From the NCBI RefSeq assembly GCF_030867095.1, contig NC_081829.1:45815036-45879035 (forward strand): a stretch of 64,000 nucleotides of DNA, read 5' to 3'. A program made the translations under genes and the position numbers. The DNA comes from Alligator mississippiensis (lineage: Eukaryota > Chordata > Crocodylia > Alligatoridae). Of this stretch, positions 19,201 through 32,068 are shown piece by piece; position 1 is the stretch's first letter; each line of letters opens with the position of its first letter. The notes below the pieces were generated by a model. That model was not told the DNA's origin and ran no database searches. It saw only the letters and a program-made list of their open reading frames with translations.

Positions 19201-21714
19201 AGCAGTGCAAACAGCAGAACTAAGACATTAACCTCTGTTCCTGACTCCCACCTCACTGGTATATAGTAGATTCTCTTGTGTTTTTATCACATAGGCTAGG
19301 TACAGACGTTCAAAAAGCCCAAGGCAGAATCAGTCTAAGTTACACAGTTTTCTGTAAGCTTAGATCGGTAATGAACAGAATACATATTCACGCTTTGGTG
19401 GAGGGGCACATAGGTTGTCTGCACTAGTTCAGGCCTGAAGGTTGGGGGTGTTCCTGAACACCTTCCAGCAGGCCCTGTGGAGTCCCTGGGCTGCCAGAGA
19501 CTGTCAAGTGCCTAGGCCACCCCTGATTGGCTGCCAGGCACAGGCAAGAATGTCCCCAACCCCCTGCTACATCACCACAGACCCTCCCCCATGGCTTCCA
19601 GAAGAGCCCCAGAGTTAGCATCCTTCATCATGGATACTTAGTGCCCCCCACTCCCAAACTCTCACCCTACCCTAGTATTCCAGAACCCTATAGCTATGGG
19701 CCAAAAAAGGTCATAGCACCCCAAATGCCCATGGTCCTGGTACCTACCACCAGTGACTGAACCATGGAGATCATAGGGTTGCCTTTGTACAGGCCCAGTC
19801 CTGATGTTCAGCCCTCCACCACCTTGACCTGGCCCACCAGAGACAAGCTGACTGTACAAGCTCCTGTTTGGGGGTGGAAAGGTGTCCAGCTAGCAGGTTG
19901 CATGGTTCTAGCCACTGAGATATGGTGTATGGGAGCCAGAGTCAGGCTCTGTAGGATTGTGCCCAAGTACAGGGGCATAGGGGGTCCCTGGATGAGGGTG
20001 CAGGAGCCAGGGTCAGGCTCCATGGTGGTGTGCCCAAGCACAGGGGTTCTCCTGGGCTCAATATCAGGTCTGTGTGTACATTGTGAGGTAATTCATGACA
20101 GGGTGCAGGGGCATAGCCCAGGGACGTGGGTGCCCAGGTCCTGAGGCTCATGTAGGGGACACAGATACCTTGCTTCCTACCCTGCTGCCTGTCTGTGGCT
20201 GACAGATGGCCAGAGGCAGGACAAGGGCCTGGGGAGAGGGGCTTTGCTGGCACAGCTCTAGGAGAACTAGGAGTGGGGCCTGCTAGGTGCTTGGTCAGAC
20301 AAGCCAAGTACAGAGGGAGTGCTAGCACACCTCCCAGCAATGGGGGCTAGTGGGGTGGTCACAAAGGAGCTTGGGATACTGCAGGACAGTGACCTAACTT
20401 GAATCAATTGGGGATCTGGTACAGAAGTTCAATTCACTGGTCCATGGCCATGTGTAGACAAAACAAGGGGACCCAGTGTGGGTGGGAGGGAGAGCAGGGG
20501 AAGACAAGCAGATGCCTATAGTCTGTGCTGAGCTTCAGTCAGGGAGCAGAGGGGAGCAGTCAGCTCTGCTGTGGAGCAGAGAGCCCTGCCCATCCCAGAG
20601 AGCATTCTGGGAGAGTCCGCTTTTACTTAAACTAGCAAGCAGTCTGGGAAAGATATTGTATAAACTGGTTGGACCCAGTTTCAACCATTTTCAAACTGGT
20701 TTATGTGCACTGTGTGGCAGAAGACCACCTCTGTTTCTCCTCCAAAAACTCTGCTCTGTGACAATTTGGTTAGGATGTGCCCAGCAGAGGATACACACCT
20801 TACCCTATCTCTTTAGGTAACCTGAGCTGGATACATTCCTAAAGGGAGGGGGGAAACCTGTATTACCAGATTTGCCCATTACTTTGGGGTGTGCTCATTT
20901 ATTACAGATAGGTTTCTAGGGTCTTTGTAATTCTGTCAATGTGCTACTTGTGTTACTTGTGTTTCTATACGGAGCTGTATATCTCCCTTCTGCAAGTCCT
21001 CACCCCCAATTAAGCTATCTTGCAGGACTCAGTTTCAATGGGGCTGGGTTCCTCCAGTCACCAAATCAGTCATACACACAAACACACACAAATTAACGTG
21101 ACACACCTGACCTGGCCGTGTTGATCAGCATGGACGGGCTGACACCCTCATATGCCAAGAATCAGTTCATCAGAGCAACAATAAACTGCAGTCAGACACA
21201 AGCACGCAGGTAAACAGAATACCTCTGAATCCAGCTGGGTGTCAAGCTAACACCCTCATGGGCCAGCGTTCAGTTCATTAGGGCACGTCTGAGTCAAACT
21301 GGGTTAATCAGCCTGTACAAGCTGATCCCCTTATGTGTTTCAAATTCAGTACATCCCCATCTTTAGCCTCTTGTGACCCCACAGTATTTTTGGGCTTCAC
21401 AGGGATCTTTAGCTTAGGTAAAAGAAGAGTTGCTGCAGAACAAGTGGGGAAGGAGAAGTAGAAAAGGAAAAATATACCCAGTTACTACCAGTTTGACTAT
21501 AAAAGTTATTTATTGCTAAGTATATGAAATATATAATGGTACAAATAGTAATAGACATGCAAAGGAAAAACAAACCCAGACAACTACAGTACTATCCTGT
21601 TTTCACTAAGTATTTGGGGAAACTTAGCTCAAGCTTAACTAATACAGTTCAGGTTCAGAAATTTATGCCTAGAGAGAAAAGAGACAAAGGGTCATTTGTG
21701 TCACGATTTTTTCT
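16244..21714. other. Non-coding stretch without recognised genes
   Basis: Mostly AT-rich unique-looking DNA. The frames present (for example 17471-17929, 19764-20144) lack domains and codon structure. Around 19926-20090 a segment of about 80 bp (gagccag(a/g)gtcaggctc...gtgcccaag.acagggg) occurs twice in tandem. A stretch near 19295-19325 resembles degraded terminal sequence of sauropsid DNA transposons. Confidence 0.5.
17086..17139. repeat. Perfect 18-bp inverted repeat
   Basis: The arm ctctcacaatattactta (17086-17103) is perfectly mirrored at 17122-17139 around an 18-base loop. Related sequence (tatacttc.tcacattt) recurs near 17230, suggesting a small palindromic repeat family. Confidence 0.85.
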
Positions 21715-22690
21715 TGTCAGCAGCTTGGGGTGCAGTTTGGCCCAAACCCCTGCACCAATCTTTCTGAAACTTGGCACGCTTTGTGGCCTGACCAAGGGCT
21801 ACTACCCCTGCAGTTTTCAGCTCCCTATGGTGTAACATATAGACGTGACAGTACCTTTGCTTTCAAGAATTTGGGTTACAATTCCCCCCAGACCCCTGCA
21901 CCGATTTTGAAACTTTTCAAACTTTGTGGCCTCACCTGGGGCTAGCAACCCTGTAGGTTTCCACCCCGATTGTGTAACACATAGATGTGACAGGAGTTTC
22001 ACTTTCAAGAATTTGGGATGCAGTTCCCCCCAAGCCCCTTCACCAATCTTCTTGAAACTTGGCAAGATTTCTGGCCTCACCAGGGACTACCACCCCTGCC
22101 ATTTTCAGCCCTCTCTGCCTTAACGCACACAGGATTATTTGTGTGATGTATTTGGCCTGTCAGCAGCTTGGGATGCAGTTTCCCCAAAATTTCTGCACCG
22201 ATCTTCTTGAAACTTTTCAGACTTTTTGGCCTTAGGAGGGGCTACTACCCCTGCAGTTTTCAGCACTCTATGCCTTAACACACAGGGTCATTTGTGGCAT
22301 GTCTTTTGCCTGTCAGCAGCTTGGGGTGTAGTTCCCCCCAAACTCCTGCACCGATCTTCTTGAAACTTAGCAGGTGTTGTGGCCTCACCAGGGGCTAGCA
22401 ACCCTGCAGGTTTCAGCCCCCCATTGTGTAACACATAAACATTACAGGAGTTTTGCTTTCAAGAATTTGGGGTGCAGTTCCCCCCAAACCCCTTCACCGA
22501 TCTTCTTGAAATTTAGCAGGCTTTGTGACTTCACCAGGGGCTACCATTCCTGCAGTTTTTAGTTCTCTGTGCCATAACACACACAGGGTTATTTGTGTTA
22601 CAAATTTTGCCTGTCAGCAGTTTGGGGTGCAGTTCCCCCCAAACCCTTGCACCAATCTTCTTGAAACTTGCCAGGCTTCATGCTCTAAGC
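21715..22690. repeat. Satellite-like tandem array, unit about 150 bp, about 6.5 copies
   Basis: The phrase (c/t)tgcacc(a/g)at(c)tt..tgaaac recurs at about 21752, 21897, 22042, 22194, 22347, 22493 and 22647 (spacing 144-154 bp). Units come in two types: one carries tcagcagcttgggg..gcagtt, the other tttcaagaatttgg. They are interspersed as 1, 2, 2, 1, 1, 2, 1. The purine/pyrimidine composition keeps several short frames open. No coding function. Confidence 0.9.
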
Positions 22691-23544
22691 AGAGGCTACC
22701 ACCCCTTCATGTTGCACCCAAATCAGAGCTTAAAAGCAACGTTATAGATAATTCACTCATCCCCCCCCCCCCCCCCGCCCATTATAACCTGTAGCTGGAT
22801 CTCCGAGGTGGCTCCATAGCTTTCACACGCTTTGCCTGGATCGAAGCAGCAAACCAATCCGGAGCTCCAGATTGGATCACGGCCTTCTGAAATGGCCAGA
22901 TCCAAAGCTGGATCAGATTACTGCTGGCTCACATAGGCCTACTCCACAGGCTGCTGGGGTAGAGCTGGAGGCAGATACTGCTAAGGACACACGTATGAAA
23001 CAGTTAAGCTAGGAACAGATGTTTCATGTGTCCCTGGACAAATGGCCTCTTGATCCTGTTATCATTATCTGGTATCTGGTTTTTTTGAAGCTCTCAAGAT
23101 AGAAAGTAAAGAGACAAAGTTGAGCAAAAGAAGAAGCCCAGCTGAAGCCTTATCTTTCACAAATGGATCCAGGTATCAATAGCTTAATAAAGTGGAGATG
23201 ACCAGGGCACCAGTCCCAGGTGCTGATCCTGATGGAGGGGCAGGAGGTGTGCAAAAACAGCAGCAGCTTCATTACTGGCAGTGCCACCACAACCGACAAT
23301 GAAGCTACTATGTGCAGCCTCATATACAGCTGCCAACCAGGGCTGCTCAAGTGCCTAGCTATTCTTCTGCCAGGTATTTTGGAGATTAGCAGCAATTTGT
23401 TCCATCATTTTCCATAGCCTGATGAATCCTTGCATCCACCTCATTGATACTAAGAATGAAGTGGCTGGGAGCAACAACAGATGAACAAAACTAGAATATA
23501 TCAACATTCATTGAGGATACAAGATATGGCACTTAGGGCCCTGC
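22691..23544. other. Non-coding, with a C homopolymer
   Basis: Contains an uninterrupted run of 16 C (22761-22776), then unique-looking sequence. No gene recognised. Confidence 0.5.
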
Positions 23545-26442
23545 TACATAGATAGATTTCATAGATTTCTATGGTTGGAAGGGACCTGGCAAATCATTGG
23601 GTCAGACCCCCTGCTCCAGGCAGGAAAGGACACTGGGATTAAGTAACCCCAGCCTATCCAATCTCTTCTTGAACACCTCCAAGGTAGGGACAAGCACCAC
23701 CTCCCTTAGAAGCCCATTCCATATTTTGGCAACCCTTACCATAAAGAATTTCTTCCTTATGCCCAATCTAAATCTATTCCCCTTCAGTTTGTGGCCATTA
23801 TTTCTGGTAACCCCAAGGGGTCCCCTGGTAAACAGACTGCCCCCTATGCCCTGCTGCCCCCCACCCCCCGATGAGTTTGTAGACAGCCACAAGATCACCT
23901 TTCAGCCTTCTCTTGTGGAGGCTGAAGAGATTCAGGTCCTTCAGTCTATCTTCATAGGGTCTTATCTGCAGGCCCTCAACCATAAGAGTAGCCCTCCTCT
24001 GGACCCTCTCAAGGTTACCAACATCCCCCTTGAAGTGTGGCACCCAATACTGGACTCAGTACTCCATCTGTGGCCTCACCAATGCTGCATAGAGAGGAAT
24101 TATCACTTCCCTAGATCTGCTCATGATGCACCTGCTGTTGCAAGAAAGAGTGTGGTTAGCCTTGTTTATTACCTCATCACACTGGCAGCTCACTTCATTT
24201 TTGCATCAACCAGGACTCTGAGATCTCTTTCCACTGTTGTGGTGCTCAGAATAGTACTTCCCAGTCTTTAGGTGTGTTGGAGATTCTCTTCTCCCAAGTG
24301 CAGCATCCTTGTTAAATTGCATCCTATTCTGATCCGTCCACTTCCCCAGTCTGTCCAAATCTGCCAGAATTAGCTCCCTACCCTCCAATGTGTTAATTGT
24401 ACCCCATAGTTAGTCATAAAATAAGACCAGGTTAGTCAGGCAGGATCTGCCTGCTATAAACCCATGCTGGTTGCCTCTTACCATAGTGTGACTCGTTGGC
24501 CTCCTGCAAATGTGATCCTTTATGATTTTTCCTAAGGTCTTGCTGAGAATAGAGGTGAAGCTAACTGGCCTATAATTACCTGGGTCCTCCTTCCTCCCCT
24601 TCTTGAAAACAGGGACCACATTGGCCCTTTCCAGTCCTCTGGGACCTGTCCTGAGTGCCACGAGTACTCTAAGAGTTGCACCACTGGTTTTGCTATGACA
24701 TCAGCCAATTTCTTTAGTACCCTTGGATGAAGATCGTCGGGGCCCACCGACTTAAATATGTCCAGCCCTTCCAAGTGCCCCTTCACTAGGTCAGTGGTAA
24801 CTGGTGGTGGATTGCTATTACCCACACTCCAGACTAAAGACTCATTGGGAGGTGTATTTGTATCTGTGTCCAGGAAAACAGAAGCAAAGAAATTATTTAA
24901 GAGCTCCGCTTTTTCCATCCTATGAATTATGAGTTGCCCTAGTCCATTCTGTAGTGGCCCTATGTTACCCTGCACCTTCTTTCTGCTCCCTATATACTTA
25001 AAGAAGGACTTTTTGTTATCCTTAATCTTTGTTGTCAACTTGAGTTCTGTAACTGCCTTGGCCTTCCTCACTGCTTCCCTGCAAGTGAGCCAAGCAGGTA
25101 TACTCCTCCTTGGTGGATGCCCCATGCTTCCACAGCCTTTAGGCCTATTTTTTTCCTCTGAAGGCTATCCTGGATTTTCCTGATAAGCCAAGAAGGTTTT
25201 TTGGCTCTTTTGCCTCCCTTTGTGTGTATTGGGATGGTGCCCCTCTGCACCTGTATGATCAGTCCCTTGAGGAACTCCCACCGTTCTTGGACTCCCAGCT
25301 CACAGATCTGATTACCCCTCAGTCCCACCCTAATGAATCTCCTGAGCTTGTTGAAGTTGGCCTTCTGGAAGTCTAGTGCTATTGTCCTATGAGTTGTCTT
25401 GCCCACCTTATGCCAGATAGTGAATCCTATCAACTGGTGGTCATTATCCCCTGTTAAACCCTGACTCCATGTGACATCCAACAACTAGGGAGACAATGGA
25501 TCAGTGCCAGCATGCATCACCTGCATACATTGCTCATGAACAGCTTTATTCAAAATGGACACAGCTTTGGGCTCACTCCAAGAAACTGGGGAACTGCCAT
25601 GAACGTTAGTTCTTTCCATATTTATACATCTTGGTTTATGCTTATTAACACTTACTCCACCTTTGTCCCTCCTTGGTTCCACCCATATTCCCTCCTATCT
25701 TAAGCTCCACCTCAGTTTACTGTTTACTTCATTAGCATGGATTTGCCTATGCATTTTACTTATGTGTATGTCTTTTTGCTATGAGTACATTCCTAAAACC
25801 CTGACTCCAGCTTCTTTCAGTCATTTGTGGTTTCTTGCTGATTTCTTTACCCTCTCCTAGGTCTTGCTTCTGCTTTATCTCCTAATGACAGCTGGTGGGA
25901 TGCATCCCATTCTTCTTAGACAATGAGCTATATATCTTACAACACTACTGTATTGTTTGGAAAATGCTTGCCTAAGTGTCTTCCAATATTACTTTTAACA
26001 TACCATTCTGCCTTGTGGTTAGCAACTTTGCTAGGCCACAGGTTATAGCCTTCTATTCAGCTGCAGATCCAATGCTTTCAAAGATCCAAACATTATCACC
26101 CTAACATCCCCTAGGTTACCTTGTACCTGTAGATTCCCCACCAAGTCCTCCCTTGTGGTCAGCACCAAGTCAAGTAAGGCCTTGCCCCTAGTGGGACTGC
26201 ATACCTCCTGTGTTAGATGCGGGTCCAGTATGCAGGTTAAGAACCTACGTGAATGGGCAGACCTGACTGACTGCTCCTCCCAGCAGGTATCTGGGTAACT
26301 TAGGTCACCCATAACAACTAGGTCTTTTGAGTGTACTGCCCTTGAGAGCTGTTTCAAGAATTCTAGATCTAACTCTTCCTTCTGGTGTGAGGGTCTGTAG
26401 TAGACCCCCATTACCAAGTCCCTTTTGCTCCTACGCCCTTGC
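23545..26442 (-). mobile_element. CR1 LINE, partial, interrupted by an LTR-like insertion
   Basis: The 3' end is at about 23545 (catagat repeats). Reverse-transcriptase fragments are at 24043-23798 and 25125-24410 (blocks NNFFASVF, PDDLHPRVLK, NVVPVFKKGRKEDPGNYRP). The catalytic F/YADD block is missing because of an internal deletion near 24400. Endonuclease-side fragments lie at 25484-25068 and 26450-26043 (VMGVYYRP, MGDLSYPD). An insertion separates the last two. Orientation is the same as every other CR1 here. Confidence 0.9.
25490..26045 (-). mobile_element. Probable solo LTR inside CR1
   Basis: This sequence of about 555 bp interrupts continuous CR1 endonuclease coding. Read on the - strand it has a TATA box (tataaata, about 25628-25617), about 70 bp later an AATAAA (about 25552-25546), and then ends within about 60 bp. 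That order and spacing fit U3-R-U5 of an LTR. Exact ends and the target duplication were not resolved. Confidence 0.45.
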
Positions 26443-26960
26443 GTTTTCACACACGTGCACCTACTTTGGCCTCCAGGCCTGACTGGGGCTGATTTGAATT
26501 TCCCATGCTTTTTACAGCTGCCAATCAGCTGTTCTGCACAGGCGTGGCCAGCCCTGTGCCTGTGCAGGAGTCAGCCAGCAGCCCCTCCCCCAGGAAACTT
26601 GGCCCCAGGAGCCTCCTTCTGCCCAGAGCCTTTGGTGAGTAGTCTCCTCTCTCCCTAGGGGTGAGCTGCCCTCCCTGGGTGCCCCCCCCGACCCACGCCC
26701 ACTCCCTCACAAACTCCAGCACACTCCTGAAGAGCGTGTCTGTTTGCCCGGCCTGTTTGCTGGGCTCCCAGCCGGCACTGCTAAATAGGGATGGGAGGGG
26801 GAAAAGAATCCCCTCCCCGCAACCCTTACCTGCTTACCTTATTCCTGGCTGTGGCTCCTCCCCTCTCTCGCTGGTCCTGTCGCTCCTCTCGGTGGCGTTG
26901 GGAAGCTGAGGGCTCATGTGCACTTTCACACACATGCACCCACTTCGGTGTTCAGGCCCT
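26443..26960. other. GC-rich segment bounded by 35-bp direct repeats
   Basis: 26445-26479 and 26924-26958 match at about 29 of 35 positions (tttcacacac.tgcacc.actt core). The interior is C-rich and contains no recognisable coding sequence. The left repeat abuts the CR1 end. The repeats could be terminal repeats of an unknown element or an old duplication. Confidence 0.5.
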
Positions 26961-29900
26961 ACATGTTTAAATTAAAGCTGGATAGAAATAAGGTATAGAT
27001 TTGTTACACATTTTCTAGCACTAACTTTGTAGCTGGTTGCCTTTTTATAGCTGGATAGTTATTTTTATTTTGTGATAATTACTTTGAACATGTGGCTGGT
27101 CTAAATGTATTGCACAATTAACCAGTGACCTGTAATATATGTAATGTGTAGGAGGGGTCTTGGAGAAAATGGCTTACAAAGACTTCTTGCTTTACAGTCT
27201 TTGAGGAGGAACCCATCAAGTTTAAAGGTGGCATTGTACACAATGTTCATAACTAGTAGTTTTAAAATCAGTGTAATTTCTGATCCCAGACATCACTGCT
27301 TTCAAGAAGTGCTTTCAGGAAGCTAATACTGATGTTATCAGATTGTCAACAGTCTATTCCATATAACAAGGATCAAACTCAGTCCTGATTTTCAGGTAGA
27401 AGTCAGAAACTATTCAGCTTGTAGCTAAGAGGAAAGTTACACGTTACACCTAGACTATACTAAGAACACTTAAAACACAAGCATCCACATAATATAGGGT
27501 AATTAATGCATACTAACTGGCCTCTGAACATCTCAAAGTTGTACCATTTCAAGCAAGGTTAACTTTGGACAATGCTACTTAACTCCAGTCTGTTCCACAG
27601 AGATAAAAAAAGCAATTTGCAGTCCTCCAGCATCCCAGGTTGCACTACTCTCAGCCCCACTCACTCTTTGGAAAAGCAGGGATAGAGCCCAGGTGTTCTG
27701 GCTCCTAATCACTCTCTTGCTCACCAGGTTTCTAGTGGCAAGTTGGAGTTGTGCAGAAAAGAAACAATATTAACGTTTAATGCGTGAATGCTCACAACAT
27801 TATAAATTGAACATCACTTAACATTCCACAGATTAAGTATGATCTAAGTGTAACATGTAACTTGCCCCCTTAGGAGTTTAGTACAGGTTTCCCTCAATTT
27901 ATATGGGTTTTTTATATGCAAATTCACTTTTATGCAATGAACATATTTAGACCCATAATTCCTTATATGCGAGGTAAATTCGATCTTATGCAATCAGCAT
28001 AGATGCCCCCCAGCCCAAGCAGGTAAGTCTGTGGGGGGTGGGTAAAGCACTATAGCCCCACTCACCCCAGCCCCATCTGCAGCAGCACTGGGAGTGGCCG
28101 ATGCCAGCTGCCTGCAGCCACTAGGCTGCATCATGCTCTGCCTGCTACCCTGCACCTGGGCTCCACTTGTCCCCATTCACCTCTGTTCCTGGGCTGTGCC
28201 ATGCCCTGATGCAGGCAACTGGTGTCAGAGCTGGGGTGGGTGGGGCAGCTATGGGAGGCTGGGAGAGTGGATGGGGGTCATGAGGTTTGTGGCAGAGCCC
28301 CCCATGAAGCATGGTGCAGTGGGGGGCAATGGGGATGGTTCCCCCACCAGGCAGCACCTGTGTTTTTTTTTTTTTCAAAGGGCCAGCTGGGATGGGTGAG
28401 GCAGCCATGGGGGGACTGGGACAGTGGGCAGAGATTGGGGGGCACTCAGAGGGGCTGGGGGAGCAGGCAGGGGATGGGGCCTGGCAGGGATCCCCCCCAT
28501 GGTCCCCTCCCCACTCCTCCAGTCCCTCCTTCCCCACCCCCTACTTACCAACTTGGAGTCTGTGTCCAGCTCTCTGCTGCAGTGAGTGGGGACTGCCTGA
28601 ATCTTTTCTGAATTGATTCAGAGAGCTTTGTTTCAGACCTTTTAATTGGTGCCCTGATTTGATTTGGATTCAGAGATTAGACCACTGAATCAAGGTGAAT
28701 CTCCTCCAAATGAAATCAGTACCCAAAGCTTCACACCGCCCTACTGGTCATGCTTCCCATGGTGGCTGGGAGCTAGGAGTGGTGAAGGAAAGCATTTTTG
28801 GGGGAGCTACTGCCCCTGTCCAAGGAAGGACACCCTATCTCGTGAGCACCCAATCTAGCACCCTATCTTATCCCCTCCCCACCCCTAAACTCCTGTCCTG
28901 GATCCCCTCTCAGGGTCTGTGCCTTAAGAGCCAGCTAGCTGCTGCATGGTGTAATAAGGAGCAACAGCATGGTCCTCCAGGATCTCGGCAAGCTCCTCAC
29001 AGAAGGGGATCAGGACATTCTTTTGGCATCCCCGTCCCTCTTGTAGAGGGATTTTAGGGACTTTGTTTTGGTCCAGATCTGCAGCCAGTCTTGCTGATGT
29101 TCCCAAGCCACCACATGTGCTGTGATCCTCATAGGTGGCCTGATTTTGCCTGTTGCCTTTTTTTTTCCCCTTTGCAGTCATAGCAATGGTCTTCTCCTCT
29201 CACCAGACTGCAATGAGGTCCAGTGCCTCACCACAGCTCCAATTAGATGCCTGCCTAATGGAATCCAGGGGGGCGGGATCCTTTGGCTCATGCTGAAGAT
29301 GGTTGAGTTGGAGGTAAAGGAAACATTTGTTTTCTAGTTGCCTACCTTCCATGTGTTCTGCTAGCTGCTTGCATGTAATTGAACCCCTTAGGGGGTGAGA
29401 AAGTCACACCCCCAGGGACAGGAGGGGAGCTGGCTTAGTGCCAGAACCAACCCCTGGGCAGTAGAGTCAAGGGGGTGGAAAGTTTATCCATGCAGAACAG
29501 GAGGGAGGGAATAGGTCGCTCCATCCTGGGATTCTGGAGGACTCAAACATGGGTGGCTTTTCTTTGAGGAGTAGCCACATATTAATGGAACATGAGCTGG
29601 ATAGCACAAGTCAGAGATAAACCTTCCCTGGAGTGACACAACTTTAAGATGTCCAAAAGGTGCTTAAAACTACTTTTAGGTGGTAATGTGTGGACAGTCC
29701 AGGGGTTAAAGGATCCAGGAGCTGCCTAAAATTAGCATGTAACAGGGCCCTAACACAGGGCAGCAATTTGTGCCAGTGAGGTAGGAATATAGGACATAAA
29801 GCAGGTCTTTAAGCATTCAAAGCAAAGAGCCAAGGAAGGTGCACCTGATTTTCAAAAGCACTTATAATAGGAGGACAGCCTAACTGAAGGTGCCCAGCAG

Positions 29901-30099
29901 TGACTTCAGTGACTGGGAAGTTGATGATAGCATCTGTCTATATGAGACAGAGACACTCATGTGCCTTCTGAATATTCCTGAGCCTAATGAGCTGTAACTT
30001 CAAGCCTGTGTTCTCTCTAGCAACATTGTATACACAGGGCACGTCTGCACAAGATGCTTCACTGTGCAGTAGAGCTAATTACTGTGCAGTGAGAGTCCA
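26961..30099. other. Non-coding stretch without recognised genes
   Basis: No domain-bearing frame. At 27890-28000 lies AT-rich sequence of the type tttatatg/ttatgca repeated with small changes, reminiscent of a Tigger/mariner-type remnant. GC-rich low-complexity DNA follows (28010-28620) with a T-run at 28362-28374. The frames in it are compositional. Confidence 0.4.
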
Positions 30100-30232
30100 C
30101 ATCTACACATGTAGACACTTACTTCACAGCAATTTGCTTTGATTATGAGTAAATTTGCTACCTGCAAATGCAAGTAGCAGAATTACTCATGATTAGTAAC
30201 TGCACAGTAGCACACATGTACATGTGTAGATG
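30100..30232. repeat. Foldback inverted repeat (MITE-like), arms about 60 bp
   Basis: Starting at 30100 and ending at 30232, the two halves are imperfect reverse complements around a centre near 30166: catctacacatgta at one end is mirrored by tacatgtgtagatg at the other, and gagtaa.tttgctac by gtagcagaattactc. Probably a short non-autonomous DNA transposon. Confidence 0.75.
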
Positions 30233-31920
30233 CATGACCAGGAGCAAATGTGCTTCCAGTCAGCCAAGCAGCAGGGAGTGGGAGATTTCTCCCTGCCCCT
30301 GGGAGCTGCCTGCTGCCAGGGCATGCTCCAGCACTGAAGTCCAGCCAGAGACAATGTCCCCCTGCCCAGGCAGCAGAGAGCTACCAGCCCCTGCGCCACA
30401 ATTGTAGGACCAGGGTTGAGAGATCCTTATCTACCATCCTGTCAGCAATAAAAACTTAAGATTCCAAACTAGCCCAGGGATTGACATGACACCTCGTTTG
30501 ATGAGTGACAGAAAGGCTTTATTTACTACAAGTATTTAAAATCAAGTCAAGTGATCCCAAACCAAATCAAAGTCCAGTAATTAGCTATAAAGGTGATGAT
30601 TTCTCACCAAACAGGCAACAAAGAGGCAGTCTGTTTCTCTTCAACTTCTCAAGTAAGTAGGGCACATCAGCAACTGGTGTCAGAGAGATTTCTCACTCTT
30701 GAAGCATGTGCGCTGTTTGCTGTTTTACTGCCTTTTATACCTTTTGTTTAGCATCTTCAAAGCATTATTTTAATTGTGAAAATCAAGAAAGAATCCCAAG
30801 CAGTAATTGACAGGAAAAACCTGCTCATTACTGGCTATCAAAAATTTTTAATTTGAATGAGTTACTTTCTTCGGTAAGAAGAGGTTATCCAGTTTGAAAC
30901 ATATCGAGAAACTGATTAACAGCCAGGAATAACATACTAAATCAGGAGGAGACATCTATTACATATGGAGAATGTCTCTTCCTGCATATAAACATGAGTT
31001 ACTCACAAAAGAAATATTTACCATAATAATTAATAAAGGATAGATATTTCATATGGTTACACACCAGACGACTAAGAGTCTGCTTGAAATCATTCTGAAT
31101 ACAGCAAAATAAGCTGGAAGAGATAGTTCATTATTCCTTCTTAGATGGCCTAGCCATGAACTTGCATCCTCTTGCAATATGAAGTTAGCATTATTATTCT
31201 GCATTTTAACTTTTGTGAGTAGGCCCAAGCTTAGCATGAGTTTCAGAGTCATTACAGTCTGAGTCCTACAGTCACAGGTCCCAGGCCGGGTGGTCCTTAT
31301 CTCCCAGCTGTAGCTCCACAGGAGATTCCTGCTGGGATAAAAATCTCCAAGCATGGGACCCATGAACAGCCTTCAGGTGCAGTTGCAGGAGAAGCTGGGC
31401 GGCTGTCACAGCTGGTTTAAAGAAGCCTTGTAACTGGGATGAAGACATTTGGTTGGATCCATATTCCCCAGACCCATGGATGTAGGGATCTACCTGAAGA
31501 TGCAAAAGCTTTGAGTTCTTATGTTCCTTTGAGGCAGAAGTTGCATGATATGAAGGAAAAGGTGGAACAGTGTCCTATGGCTGCAGTAATAACACAGTAG
31601 ATTATAAAGATGGAATGAGCTCCAGCTGCAGAGGGAGTAAGAGATGGTAATGTACCAGATCAGCAGCAGCACAGGGTATAACAGACTGTCACTGTTACTG
31701 CTACATTAGCACCAGAACAGGTGAGAGCAGCATCTATGAATATAGGTCCATTGAAAAAGGATACAGCTATTCAGTGGGTTGCAGTGTTTGGATCAAACAG
31801 GATGGACTGTTCCTTATTGTCAAGCAGTAGCTAGAACTAGTTGTAATCACTGACCAGTCCTCTGAATTAAGGCAGCCTTGGATGATGGACAGTCAGTAGA
31901 AGATAACTTTGACAGACGTA
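30233..31920. other. Non-coding stretch without recognised genes
   Basis: Mixed composition; the frames are short and lack recognisable domains. Nothing further identified. Confidence 0.4.
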
Positions 31921-32068
31921 CTAGGAGAATTCTGACTGCAGTTTTAGGGCGCATCCAGATGAGCGCACACGTGCCTCTTGCCCCATGTCAAAGGGGTTTG
32001 AGATGGGGCAAGAGGCACGTGCGCGCTCATCTGGATGCACCCTAAAACTGCAGTCAGAATTCTCCTAG
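31921..32068. repeat. Near-perfect 66-bp palindrome with 16-bp loop
   Basis: Left arm 31921-31986 and right arm 32003-32068 are reverse complements at 64 of 66 positions, starting ctaggagaattctgactgca. A third, partial copy of the arm's outer part starts at about 32089 in direct orientation, and cagatggggcaagaggca recurs at about 32116. Smaller hairpins follow at 32159-32186 (ccccatgctgc arms) and 32194-32219 (tagacccct arms). It looks like a foldback DNA transposon or its hairpin-rich terminus. Confidence 0.93.

Noticed and set aside
21715..22690. CRISPR-like array from regularly spaced repeats
   Set aside because: Units are contiguous, about 150 bp, without unique spacers; the setting is a vertebrate genome.
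28094..28616. Possible host exons in GC-rich sequence
   Set aside because: Overlapping frames in several phases, homopolymers, no splice logic and no recognisable domain.
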